Positions 1-8,553 of a stretch of DNA of 64,000 nucleotides are shown piece after piece. The number at the start of each line of letters is the position of its first letter. Positions within the stretch are counted from its first letter, which is position 1. The position numbers were made by a program, and so were the translations under genes. Under the pieces are notes generated by a model. The model saw nothing but the letters and a program-made list of their open reading frames with translations. It did not search any database and was not told the origin of the DNA. The stretch lies in the NCBI GenBank assembly GCA_963653425.1, contig CAVJWC010000001.1, positions 307,798 to 371,797 on the forward strand, given 5' to 3'. This DNA is from UMGS692 sp963653425. Lineage in GTDB: Bacteria > Bacillota > Clostridia > Christensenellales > CAG-314.

Positions 1-1969
1 TGACCGCGGATTCGAGGTTCATCATACCCGCGCCCTGACTTCTCGGCGTTGCGATAACGCCGTTTTCCTGAATTATAGGCGTAGCCGTACTCATTAAAAG
101 CTGTTTCGTGATAACCGAAAGTTCGTGAGCGTCTTTATCGGGGAAGAGTTCTTTAAGATACTGACGAACGACTGCCGAGCCGCCCGCAACCTGAGGCGAA
201 GCCATACTCGTACCGCTGTAGGACGCGTACCCATTGTTTGCTATAGAAGAGTAAATCGATCCGCCGGGCGCGGTGATTTCGGGTTTAAGACGAAGGTCGC
301 TGGTTGCTCCTCTCATACTGAAAGAACTTATCTGTCCGCCCGAAGGATTACCGAGAAGTCCTTCGTCGAAACGCAGAATTTTGTTCGTCTGGTTTTTAAG
401 ATGAAGTCCGAACTGTCTCATAACGAAAGCGGAAGGAATATATCTTTCCGTTATCTGCATGGAAACGTATCGGGAAGTTTCTTCGTTATTGTAAACGATT
501 ACCGCAATCGCGCCCTGTTCGTAGGCGTATTTGATCTTATCGCTGAAAGAAAGCACGCCTCTTTCCACCACGGCAACCTTTCCGCCGACGTCTATTCCTT
601 CGTAATCTTCAGGTCTGCCCGTTCCGGGGATAATCTCGTAAGCAAGGTCCTGTCCCTTAAAACGGTTGAAAATCATATCCGACTCTTTTTCTGCGCTGTC
701 GGAGAAGTTGGTCATAATTCCGTTGGAAGCGACGTACTGAGTGAAAACTTTGACGTTATCCGCACTTGCCACGCCCATAGAAGCAAGATAAGCGGCGGGC
801 GTTGCGGTAAGACCGTAGTCGGGATTTGCGGCAAGAGGAAGATTGGTTTCCTGAAGGTCACCGAGTCCCTGATAGGAATCGTTACCCATAGCAACGCAGA
901 GAGTTACTCCGCTGTTAAAGACTCTTTCGTAGGTTTCGGCAACCGACTGATTGGCTTCGAGAAGACCCGCGGAAAGACCGAGCGACATATTTACCACGTC
1001 GGCTCCGAGCTTTATGGCGTCGTCGAGAGCGGCAAGTATTCCGACGGAACTCGAATATCCGTAGTCGTCGAAAACTTTCATAAACGCAATCTGCGCGTCG
1101 TACGCAACGCCCTCTATTTCTCCCGAATTGGCGGCGACTATACCCGAAACGTGCATACCGTGATCGAGAGTCGACGTAACGTTGCTGTCGTTGTCGGCGT
1201 AATCGTAAGCGTAGGGAAGTTTCTGCGAACGGTAGGTGTTGCCCGAAACCGCACCCGAAGTCAGCGAAGCCGTTTTAAGGAATTCGGTTATGGATTCCCT
1301 TGTGTATTTGGGATCGGGAACTTCGCCCTGAAAAGCTTCATGCGAAGCGTCTATACCCGTGTCGAGAACGGCAACCAAAGTTCCTTTACCCGTATAACCG
1401 AGGTCGTGCGCCCCCGCGCTTCCTATCATAGAACCGCTCGAAAGCATATAAGGCTCAGCTGTAAGCTCGGTATCGAGACGAACGACTGAATGCGCGAGAT
1501 AGGCTCTCGAAACGCATTCGAGTTCTCTTATTCTGTACATATTGCCCACGGTCGTGGTCATTGAAATTCCCAGTATAGCCGTGTTGTATTCGTAACCGAA
1601 GGTATAGCTTCCTTTGGGAAGAAGCCGGGTTATGGAAGCTTTTGCGGACGAAATTATCGCGTTCTTTTCTTCGGTGAGCTTCTTGCCTTCACTGCTTAAA
1701 AGCGCGTCGTATACGCTTCCGTAGGTCTCGATAAGCTCGGTTTCGTCGGCTACCGACGAGCCTTTGAGTTCGACGATAACGGGCAAAGTCTGATCGAGAG
1801 TTATATCGTATTGTTTCATAAAAGCCGAATCGCTTTCGGTTATTTTCGTAAGTTTCGTTCCGTTATAAACGGTTTGATCCTGAGCGTAGGTGTTTGCCGT
1901 AACGGGACTGACCACAGCCGACAGAATAAACACCAGCAGGGCTGCAAGTATAACGTATCCTTTTTTCAT
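1..1969 (-). CDS. secreted subtilisin-like S8 serine protease (C-terminal part beyond window)
   Basis: The reverse frame is open from an ATG at 1969 to the window edge, giving 656 visible residues without a stop. It begins with a typical signal peptide (MKK, hydrophobic stretch, about 30 residues). The S8 triad is visible: Asp203 in VLDTGID, His270 in DHGMHVSG and Ser588 in GTSMASP. A protease-associated (PA)-like insertion lies between His and Ser (about residues 380-500, with GGKVAVVERG and a following Tyr-rich stretch). This is the arrangement of large cell-envelope proteases such as lactocepin and C5a peptidase, which degrade proteins outside the cell. A secreted protease fits an organism that ferments amino acids. 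The C-terminal anchoring region is missing, so surface attachment cannot be judged. Family is secure; substrate is unknown. Confidence 0.93.
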   Translation of the reverse strand, partial: MKKGYVILAALLVFILSAVVSPVTANTYAQDQTVYNGTKLTKITESDSAFMKQYDITLDQTLPVIVELKGSSVADETELIETYGSVYDALLSSEGKKLTEEKNAIISSAKASITRLLPKGSYTFGYEYNTAILGISMTTTVGNMYRIRELECVSRAYLAHSVVRLDTELTAEPYMLSSGSMIGSAGAHDLGYTGKGTLVAVLDTGIDASHEAFQGEVPDPKYTRESITEFLKTASLTSGAVSGNTYRSQKLPYAYDYADNDSNVTSTLDHGMHVSGIVAANSGEIEGVAYDAQIAFMKVFDDYGYSSSVGILAALDDAIKLGADVVNMSLGLSAGLLEANQSVAETYERVFNSGVTLCVAMGNDSYQGLGDLQETNLPLAANPDYGLTATPAAYLASMGVASADNVKVFTQYVASNGIMTNFSDSAEKESDMIFNRFKGQDLAYEIIPGTGRPEDYEGIDVGGKVAVVERGVLSFSDKIKYAYEQGAIAVIVYNNEETSRYVSMQITERYIPSAFVMRQFGLHLKNQTNKILRFDEGLLGNPSGGQISSFSMRGATSDLRLKPEITAPGGSIYSSIANNGYASYSGTSMASPQVAGGSAVVRQYLKELFPDKDAHELSVITKQLLMSTATPIIQENGVIATPRSQGAGMMNLESAV

Positions 1970-2099
1970 TTCTTTTTTCCTCCGACGAGATAGCCACGCT
2001 ATCCGTCTTTCCGCCTCTGCGGAATTAACGGCATTTTTGCGGAACACCCGTAAAAACGCCGACTTCGCACTTAGTTTTCTGTTATAGTTTTCCTTAGAG

Positions 2100-2156
2100 T
2101 TTAGTTTATGGTTTTCCTTAGTTTTTCTTGGTTTTTTAGTTTATGGTTTTCCTTGG
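2100..2156. repeat. direct repeat, 22 bp, 35-bp period
   Basis: Two copies of a 22-bp T-rich unit (TTTAGTTTATGG then TTTTCCTTRG) start at 2100 and 2135 and differ at one base. Shorter fragments of the unit (TTCCTTAG) continue to about 2310. The function is unknown; replication slippage in non-coding DNA is the simplest explanation. Confidence 0.6.
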
Positions 2157-2343
2157 TTTTTGGGAGTTCTGTTTTTTAGTCTTCCTTAGTTTTCTTGTTC
2201 TTCCTTAGCTTTCTTAGGTTAGTTTATCTTTTCCCGGGTTTCCGAACGCGTCGGTTTCTTGTTTTTTTGTTTTCCTTAGCTTTTCTTGTTTCTTCCTTAG
2301 CGTTTGTCGTAAGCTTTTCGGCTTTTCGGGAAAAACCCGAGTT

Positions 2344-2368
2344 GAGGGGAGACCGTAAGCCTCCCCTC
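2344..2368 (-). terminator. possible terminator hairpin after the LRR gene
   Basis: GAGGGGA (2344-2350) pairs with TCCCCTC (2362-2368) around an 11-nt loop, about 100 bp downstream of the LRR protein stop. A second small hairpin (CGGG, T5, CCCG) follows on the transcript. There is no strong U tract, so termination is only possible. Confidence 0.35.
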
Positions 2369-2471
2369 CGCTCTGCGTTATAGTTTTCTTCGTTTCTTCC
2401 GTTCGTTCTCTACGGTATTTTACGGTAACCGACGATAAAGAACGGAAAGCCGATAACGGGTTTTCAGAGTT

Positions 2472-5400
2472 TTAGTCTTCCTTTTTCTTTCTTACGAAAA
2501 GAACGGGAACGAGAGCTACGAGAGCGAAAATTCCGAGAGCGGAAACCACTTCGCCGCCGCAACTGCTTGCTTTTGCGAGCTCGCTCTGAAGCTGAGCTAT
2601 TTTTGCGTTAAGAGATTCGATGGACTTTTTAAGTTCGGCGTTCGTCGATTCGAGACTGCCTTTTTCCGCTTTGAGAGCGTCGAGAGAAGCCTGTAATTCT
2701 TCGAGCTGTTTCTTTATGGCGTTTCTGTCTGCCGTCGTTTCTTTAAGCTGTTTTTCGGCTTCGTCGAGTTCAGCCTGAAGTTTCTCGATTTCCGTTCCGC
2801 GAACGGTATAATCGGTTTCGGACTTTTTAACCAGTTCGACGTCGCCGTACTTTCCGTAAACTTCTGTTTCGATGTTTATAATGTCGCCGAATTTTACGTT
2901 TTCTACTACGTAGTAGCCTTCGGTTAATGTAAGTTCTTTGCCGTCAGCCTTTACCGTGTACTTCTGAGCGTAGAAGAAATCGGGTACAGAGATGTAAAGG
3001 TTGCCTTCGTTTTCGGTTAAAGTTACTTCGAGCGCGGGCATATCTTCTACGGAAACGCCTTTAACTTCCGCGAAATAACCCGAAATAGCCGAGAACTGTT
3101 CTTTGTCGCCTACGTAAAGAATTGCGTCTTCGGCAATGCCTTTGAACCAATCGCCTTCGGGACTGAAGAAGTCGGAACCGAACGTAGGAGCGTTGCCTGC
3201 GAACATTACGTCTTTAAGGGAGGAACAGTTAATGAATATAGCCGACTGAACGTTGAGTACCGAAGAGGGAATAATTACCGACTGAAGAGAAATGCAACCG
3301 TCGAAAGCGTTCTTTTCGATAGAAGCAACCGTTTCGAAAATAACTACCTTTTTAAGGTTGACGCACTTTTCGAAAATATACTGCGGGATAACCGTAGTTC
3401 CTTCGGGGAATACGAATTCGGTAAGACCTACGCAACCTCTGAAGAGCGAGAACGCTCCCGAAAGATTTGCGCCTTCTTTAAGGTTGAATTCGGTAAGAGA
3501 AGTACAGTTGTAGAATACCGATCCGCCGTAACTTTCGATATATTCGAGGTTTACGCTCTTAAGGTTGGTGCAGTTCTGGAATGCTCCGTAGGGAAGAGAT
3601 TTAACGGTCGAAGGAAGTTTAACCGTTTCTACGGAAGAGTTTCTGAATCCGCCGTAAGGAAGAGAGGTAACGCCTTCGGGAATAATAACGTTCCTGACTT
3701 TAAGTCCGCTGAAAGCGTTATCGGGGATGGTCGTGATACCTTCGGGTATAGCGAGAGTTTCGACTTCGAGAGCCGCGGGTATCAAAACGAGCTGAGTCAT
3801 GTCTTTGTTGTAAACGATACCGTCTACCACTTTGTAATATTCGTTTTCGGGATCGATAGTTATGCTTGCAACGTTGGGACAAGAATTGAACATACTGCCG
3901 TTGATGTAGCTTATGCTCCTGGGAAGGCTTAAAGATTTAAGCGCGGGAAGATCCGCAAAGGTGTAACCGTTGATTCTTTCAACGCCTTCGGGAATAATGA
4001 TTTCTTCGAGGCTGTGGCAACCGTATACGGGAGCGGAAGGAATAACGTTGACGCCTGCGGAGAATCTTATGGAAACGAGATTCAGGCACTGCTGAGCGAT
4101 ACCCGTATCAAGATAGGTTACGGTATCTGGAATGTAAAGGGAAACGAGACCGCTGTCTGCAAAAGCCCAACCGCCTATCGAAGTAACGTTTTTAAGGTCG
4201 ATGGTTTCAAGGCTCTTACAGCCGTAGAACGCCTGATACTTTATAGTCGTAACGGTGTCGGGAAGGTCGATAAATCTTATTCCGGAGTTCTTGAACGTCC
4301 AGTCGGGGATTTCCGTTAAAGAAGTCTGACTGAGGTCAACCGTGGTAAGGTTGGTACAGCTTTCAAAAAGTCCCGTACCTATGGTCTTAATCGACGCGGG
4401 AAGAGAAACGACTACTACGTTTTTGTTGCCCTTGAAGGCGCTGTTATTGATGGTTTCCGTTCCTTCTCTTACGGCGTAAGTCAAAGACTTGATACCGAAA
4501 GGATACATGACGAGAGTCTTTCCGTTGTCTGCGTAAAGCGCGCCGTTATCGCTTATAAGCGACGTATTGCCCTCTTCTACTTCGATGGAAGAAAGACTTT
4601 CGCAACCTTCTATAAAGCCTTCGGGAAGAGTGGTTATTCCCTTGGGGATGTAAAGAGTTTTAAGGCTCTTGCAGTTTCTGAAAACTCCGCCGTAAACGTG
4701 CAGGACGTTTTTGGGAAGGTTGATGTTTTCGGCAGACGAGCAGTTTTCAAAAGTTCCGTCGTAAACCAGTTCTCCGCCGATTTCGGTTATACCGTCGGGA
4801 AGAACGAATTCTTTAACCTTGGACATTCCGTAGAACGCACCGCCGCCGAGGAAGGTAACCGTGGAGGGAACGTTTATGTTTTCTACCATACCGCAACCGT
4901 TGAAAGCGTAATGGTCGATCTTTTCGAGACCTTCGTTCATAACGATGTCGGTAAGCGTCCAGTTATACTGGAAAGCTCTTTCCATAACGAGTTTTGTATC
5001 TGCATGAAGTTCGATTTTGGTCTGAGAACTTGCGGAAGCGTAGATTATAAGTCTGGAATAATCTTTCGTATACAAAGCTCCGTCGTAAACGGCGTAATTT
5101 TCGTTTTCGGAAGCAACCGTGATTTCCTGAAGTCCGCTGAGACCGAAGAAAGCGTGGTTATTGAATATGTAAGAATTACCGTTGTCGTCGGTATAAGGAA
5201 CCCAATCTCTGATGTCCTTTACGGAAGCGGGAAGATGGATTTTCTTTAATCCCGTGGACTGGAAGCAAAGTTCGCCAAGCACTTCTACTCCTTCGGGAAG
5301 AGTTATTTCCGAAAGTCCCCAGCACTGAACGAAAGCCGACGCGCCTATGGTTTTAAGAGTGGACGGAAGAGTAACGGAATTGAGACTGCCGCACTTGCTG

Positions 5401-6017
5401 AAAGCCTGCGACGGAATTTCCGTTATGCCTTCGGGAAGAACTATCGAAGTAATCGCGCTCTGCATAAAGCAAGCCGAACCGATTGCGGAAAGCGTGGAAG
5501 GAAGGGTAACCGATTTGAGAGAATAAGTTTCTCTGAAACAGTTGTTGCCGAGAGTTTCTACGCCTTCGGATACGACTACCGAAGTAAGACGATAGATACT
5601 GCCGAACGCGCCTTCGCTTACGTTTTTGACGCTGCCCGGAACGGTTACTTCGTTGAGAGCGGTACTCATAAAGCTGTAAGCTCCGATCTCTTCGAGTTTA
5701 TCGATATTGATCTGAACGAGCTGAGAACAATAAGCAAAAGCGTAATCGCCTACGGCTTTACAGGATTCGGGAAGATTTATCCTGATAACCTGAGAGTTGC
5801 CGTTAAACGCGCTTTTTCCGATTCTGGTAACGTTATCGGGAACCGTTACCTCGGACGCAGTACCGTTGTATTTAACGAGAACGTTGTCTTCGATTTCGAA
5901 TTCCGGCGTTTCGTCTTCCGCAAAGACGGTCGGAAGGTCGAACCCAAGTCCTATTATCGCCGCAATAACAAGCACGAAACTCATTAAAAACGCAGCAATA
6001 CCTGTTGCTTTTTTCAT
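2472..6017 (-). CDS. BspA-like leucine-rich-repeat surface protein with C-terminal coiled coil and membrane anchor
   Basis: The 1181-residue protein has a signal peptide (residues 1 to about 33, cut near VFA-EDE). It then has roughly 35-40 LRR_5 (BspA/TpLRR) units of about 23 residues with the signature aFxgCssLxsixlPxsv, running to about residue 960. A small beta-rich domain follows, then a coiled coil (about 1085-1150, many E/K/L heptads). The tail is SSCGG, a 20-residue hydrophobic helix and RKKKED. There is no LPXTG. BspA proteins bind host matrix or other bacteria; adhesion is inferred from the family. The MarR gene lies 26 bp upstream and is probably co-transcribed. The ATG at 6017 has a good SD (GGAGG). 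Confidence 0.93.
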   Translation of the reverse strand: MKKATGIAAFLMSFVLVIAAIIGLGFDLPTVFAEDETPEFEIEDNVLVKYNGTASEVTVPDNVTRIGKSAFNGNSQVIRINLPESCKAVGDYAFAYCSQLVQINIDKLEEIGAYSFMSTALNEVTVPGSVKNVSEGAFGSIYRLTSVVVSEGVETLGNNCFRETYSLKSVTLPSTLSAIGSACFMQSAITSIVLPEGITEIPSQAFSKCGSLNSVTLPSTLKTIGASAFVQCWGLSEITLPEGVEVLGELCFQSTGLKKIHLPASVKDIRDWVPYTDDNGNSYIFNNHAFFGLSGLQEITVASENENYAVYDGALYTKDYSRLIIYASASSQTKIELHADTKLVMERAFQYNWTLTDIVMNEGLEKIDHYAFNGCGMVENINVPSTVTFLGGGAFYGMSKVKEFVLPDGITEIGGELVYDGTFENCSSAENINLPKNVLHVYGGVFRNCKSLKTLYIPKGITTLPEGFIEGCESLSSIEVEEGNTSLISDNGALYADNGKTLVMYPFGIKSLTYAVREGTETINNSAFKGNKNVVVVSLPASIKTIGTGLFESCTNLTTVDLSQTSLTEIPDWTFKNSGIRFIDLPDTVTTIKYQAFYGCKSLETIDLKNVTSIGGWAFADSGLVSLYIPDTVTYLDTGIAQQCLNLVSIRFSAGVNVIPSAPVYGCHSLEEIIIPEGVERINGYTFADLPALKSLSLPRSISYINGSMFNSCPNVASITIDPENEYYKVVDGIVYNKDMTQLVLIPAALEVETLAIPEGITTIPDNAFSGLKVRNVIIPEGVTSLPYGGFRNSSVETVKLPSTVKSLPYGAFQNCTNLKSVNLEYIESYGGSVFYNCTSLTEFNLKEGANLSGAFSLFRGCVGLTEFVFPEGTTVIPQYIFEKCVNLKKVVIFETVASIEKNAFDGCISLQSVIIPSSVLNVQSAIFINCSSLKDVMFAGNAPTFGSDFFSPEGDWFKGIAEDAILYVGDKEQFSAISGYFAEVKGVSVEDMPALEVTLTENEGNLYISVPDFFYAQKYTVKADGKELTLTEGYYVVENVKFGDIINIETEVYGKYGDVELVKKSETDYTVRGTEIEKLQAELDEAEKQLKETTADRNAIKKQLEELQASLDALKAEKGSLESTNAELKKSIESLNAKIAQLQSELAKASSCGGEVVSALGIFALVALVPVLFVRKKKED

Positions 6018-6043
6018 AAAAATTTCCTCCGTTTTTTATTTAT

Positions 6044-6649
6044 CTAATCCGCATTTGCGGTTTCGATCGATTTTTCGGTGTTTTCCGATGGATTTTTGTT
6101 ATTCCTGCTCTCTTCGAGCCGTCTTCGTGCTTTTTCCAGAACTGCCTTAGACGAAGCTATATCGTTAAGGACGCCTTCTTTGCCTTCCATATAACAGAGC
6201 GGACCTACCTTGTCCACACGGGCGAATATCTCGTTAAGCGCAAGCATATGCTCGGCAATCGAAACGTAATCTTCTTCCGTAAGTCCTCCTCCGTCTTTAC
6301 TCATGGCTTCCGCTCCGAGGCTCTGCATTCGTTCTATATTTGCGGCGCATTCGGGAGTAAGACTTACGTAGGTCACTCTCTTGTCGCTCGTGGAACTTCT
6401 CCTCTGGATAAGCCCCGCGGACTCGAGTTTATTGAGAAGCTTGGTAACCGCGCTTTCTTCCTTTATTATCATCTGAGCAAGCTCGCTTACTTTACACTCT
6501 CCCACGCAGTTAAGAACGATAAGCGCGTAATACTGAACGCCCACCAGTCCGGGATAATAATCGGGAATCTTTTCCCATATATGCCTCTGCACGTATATCG
6601 TGTTGAAGGTATGATTACGTACGAAAATATCGGCTAATTCTTTCTCCAT
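6044..6649 (-). CDS. MarR-family transcriptional regulator
   Basis: This winged-helix repressor has about 201 residues. I place the start at the ATG at 6649 (MEKELADIF) because AGGAGGG stands 6-12 bp before it; a further ATG at 6691 lacks such a site. The wHTH core is clear: CKVSELAQMIIKEESAVTKLLNKLE is the recognition region (split here only for reading) and RRSSTSDKRVTYVSLT is the wing. A charged C-terminal tail (about residues 165-201) is longer than usual. It leads a likely two-gene transcript with the LRR protein. A 21-bp palindrome sits just upstream of its promoter, consistent with autoregulation. The effector is unknown. Confidence 0.9.
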   Translation of the reverse strand: MEKELADIFVRNHTFNTIYVQRHIWEKIPDYYPGLVGVQYYALIVLNCVGECKVSELAQMIIKEESAVTKLLNKLESAGLIQRRSSTSDKRVTYVSLTPECAANIERMQSLGAEAMSKDGGGLTEEDYVSIAEHMLALNEIFARVDKVGPLCYMEGKEGVLNDIASSKAVLEKARRRLEESRNNKNPSENTEKSIETANAD

Positions 6650-6710
6650 TTTTGCCCTCCTGTTTTGCTTTTGCAGACTTTGAAAATTCATCGCTTTATC
6701 CGTTTTTTAT

Positions 6711-6739
6711 AGTATAACAGCACAAAAGGATATTGTCAA
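6711..6739 (-). promoter_or_regulatory. sigma-A promoter of the MarR-LRR transcript
   Basis: On the minus strand TTGACA (6734-6739) and TATACT (6711-6716) are separated by 17 bp. The predicted start is about 55 bp before the MarR ATG. Confidence 0.85.
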
Positions 6740-6752
6740 GCGTTTTGCACAA

Positions 6753-6773
6753 ATATATGAAGTTTTCATATAT
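6753..6773. promoter_or_regulatory. 21-bp palindrome, candidate MarR operator
   Basis: ATATATGAA (6753-6761) and TTCATATAT (6765-6773) are perfect 9-bp arms around GTT, about 14 bp upstream of the -35 box. MarR proteins bind palindromes of this size. The assignment to the adjacent MarR is inferred from position. Confidence 0.55.
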
Positions 6774-6824
6774 TGAAATCTTCATTAACTTATAGTCCTG
6801 CTTTGCCCCGAAAAACGAGCAGAT

Positions 6825-6946
6825 TAAGAGAAATTACCGTAAAAAATAAAAAAGGATTTAAGAGAAGTCACCTTAAAACAAGAAAAAGTGTTATTACCGT
6901 AAAAACGAGAAAAAAGGTTTTAAGATAAATCGCCGTAAAAACGAGA
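6825..6946. repeat. degenerate A-rich repeats in a non-coding stretch
   Basis: The region 6774-7028 holds no gene. Within it a unit like TAAGAGAAATTACCGTAAAA recurs near 6825, 6859, 6890 and 6921 with variable spacing (25-37 bp), the last two followed by ACGAGAAAAA. The function is unknown. Confidence 0.5.
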
Positions 6947-7028
6947 AAAAGACGCAATTTTTACGTAGCGGACGAGGAAAAACGGGAATAAGCTAAATAC
7001 GATAACAAAAAACAATAACGGAAAAATA

Positions 7029-7065
7029 AAAGACAGACGAAAGCCTCAGCCTATCGTCTGTCTTT
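7029..7065 (-). terminator. intrinsic terminator of ilvE
   Basis: A perfect 12-bp stem (AAAGACAGACGA at 7029-7040 with TCGTCTGTCTTT at 7054-7065) has a 13-nt loop and is followed on the minus strand by TATTTTTCC. It lies about 130 bp past the ilvE stop. Confidence 0.8.
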
Positions 7066-7198
7066 ACCTGCGAGCTTAAAAGTTCGGGTTAAAAACTTTC
7101 AGGCTCAACGCTTTATTAAATTTTCCACTCCGTTGCGTCTGAGCGTCAATTACGCTTTCGTCGCTCGGGTGCGTTTGGATTTTCAACGTTTTTACGTC

Positions 7199-8266
7199 TT
7201 ATTTCTCCATAACGTAAATCCAGTTGTGGGTGTCTTCGATAAGACCGTTCTGGATACCTACGAGAGTGTCGTAAAGTCTCTGGGTAACTTTGCCGATACC
7301 GCCGTCGCCTACTTTGTATTCCTGTCCCTTATAAGAGAACATTCCTACGGGGCTTACTACAGCTGCGGTACCCGTGCCGAACATTTCGGTGAGCTGACCG
7401 TTCTTAGCGGCTTCAACGAGTTCGTCGATGGTAATCATTCTTTCTTCTACTTCATAGCCCAAAGAACGAGCAAGGTTTACTATGCTGTTTCTGGTGATAC
7501 CGGGGAGGATGGAACCGTCGAGTTCGGGAGTAACTACCTTTCCGCCGATAACGAAGCAGATGTTCATGGAGCCGACTTCTTCGATGTACTTTCTCTGTGC
7601 GCCGTCAAGCCAAAGAACCTGATCGTAGCCCTTCTTCTTTGCTTCGTAGGAAGCTTTAAGGCTGCAACCGTAGTTTCCGCCGAATTTAGCAGCGCCGGTT
7701 CCGCCGACGGGAGCCGTTCTGGAATAGAAGTCTTCTACGTAAATGCTTACGGGATTAAGTCCCTTGGAATAGTAACTTCCTACGGGAGAAAGGATGATGT
7801 AGAAGAGGTAAGTATCGCTTGCTTTAACGCCGAGATAAGGATCGGTACCTATCATAGTGGGACGGATATAAAGAGACGTGCCTTTTTCGGTAGGAATCCA
7901 GCTTTCGTCGAGTTTAACGAGTTCTTTAAGACCTTCCATAGCCATTTCTACGTTAAGGTGAGGCATACAGATTCTGTCTGCGGAATTGTCCATTCTCTTG
8001 AAGTTATCGAAGGGACGGAAAAATCTTATTTCGCCGTTCTTGCCCTTGTAGCATTTCATACCTTCGAAGATAGCCTGACCGTAATGGAAAACGGTGGTAG
8101 CCGGGGAAAGAGCTATGGGTGCGTACGGTTCGATACGGGGATTATACCAACCCTTTTCGGTCGAATAATTCATAAGGAACATGTGGTCGGTGTAATATTT
8201 GCAGAATCCTAAGGCGCCGGTGGGTTTTTCCTTGGGCGTAGCGGTTTTGGTAACGGAAATATTCAT
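7199..8266 (-). CDS. ilvE: branched-chain amino acid aminotransferase
   Basis: This PLP enzyme exchanges amino groups between Leu/Ile/Val and 2-oxoglutarate in the cytosol. It is about 355 residues, the usual size of the 350-residue (fold type IV) IlvE class. Landmarks are VFHYGQAIFEGMK near the N-terminus, RPFDNFKRM, the PLP-lysine region GTGAAKFGGNYG and EMFGTGTAAVVSP near the C-terminus. I prefer the ATG at 8266 (MNISVTK) because AAGGAG lies 9 bp upstream; the ATG at 8275 is too close to that SD. It is monocistronic, with its own promoter, a palindrome in the leader and a terminator. In this context it could serve Stickland-type degradation as well as biosynthesis. Confidence 0.95.
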   Translation of the reverse strand: MNISVTKTATPKEKPTGALGFCKYYTDHMFLMNYSTEKGWYNPRIEPYAPIALSPATTVFHYGQAIFEGMKCYKGKNGEIRFFRPFDNFKRMDNSADRICMPHLNVEMAMEGLKELVKLDESWIPTEKGTSLYIRPTMIGTDPYLGVKASDTYLFYIILSPVGSYYSKGLNPVSIYVEDFYSRTAPVGGTGAAKFGGNYGCSLKASYEAKKKGYDQVLWLDGAQRKYIEEVGSMNICFVIGGKVVTPELDGSILPGITRNSIVNLARSLGYEVEERMITIDELVEAAKNGQLTEMFGTGTAAVVSPVGMFSYKGQEYKVGDGGIGKVTQRLYDTLVGIQNGLIEDTHNWIYVMEK

Positions 8267-8284
8267 AATTATCATTCTCCTTGC

Positions 8285-8300
8285 TTATGCCGAGGCATAA
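8285..8300. promoter_or_regulatory. 16-bp palindrome in the ilvE leader, candidate operator
   Basis: TTATGCC (8285-8291), GA, GGCATAA (8294-8300): perfect 7-bp arms between the -10 box and the SD of ilvE, starting within a few bases of the predicted transcription start. This position suits a repressor site. The regulator is unknown. Confidence 0.5.
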
Positions 8301-8311
8301 ATATCATCTTC

Positions 8312-8340
8312 ATTGTATAATCTGTTTTCGTCCTTGTCAA
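8312..8340 (-). promoter_or_regulatory. sigma-A promoter of ilvE
   Basis: Minus strand TTGACA (8335-8340), 17-bp spacer, TACAAT (8312-8317). Confidence 0.8.
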
Positions 8341-8395
8341 CATAAAAACGCCAACAATTCCCGAAAGTTTTACTATCTCGTTGATTAAGTAAATT

Positions 8396-8431
8396 AAAAA
8401 AGCGGTTTTTGCGCAAAAAAACCGCCTTTTT
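8396..8431 (-). terminator. terminator of the arc operon
   Basis: GCGGTTTTT and AAAAAACCGC pair around GCGC, with A/T runs on both sides so that it could work in both directions. It lies about 120 bp past the arcC stop. Confidence 0.8.
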
Positions 8432-8553
8432 GCTCTTTTGTTTATCGCTCGTTGCCGTAAAAGTAATTCGGTTTTTCTGAAAACGGTCTTCTTTTTCGGC
8501 GCGATTTTCTTTACTTCGTTTATAACGCGTCTTTACTTCGCTCAGGAAGCTTT

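Larger units (their letters stand above)
1970..2471. other. 500-bp intergenic region, T-rich degenerate repeats
   Basis: No convincing gene is seen between the LRR protein and the S8 protease. From about 2080 to 2310 the plus strand is T-rich, with many copies of TTCCTTAG. A near-perfect direct repeat (TTTAGTTTATGG followed by TTTTCCTT) occurs at 2100-2121 and 2135-2156. A hairpin lies at 2344-2368. I could not identify a convincing promoter for the protease here, so it may be read from the LRR transcript or from a weak promoter. Confidence 0.6.
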
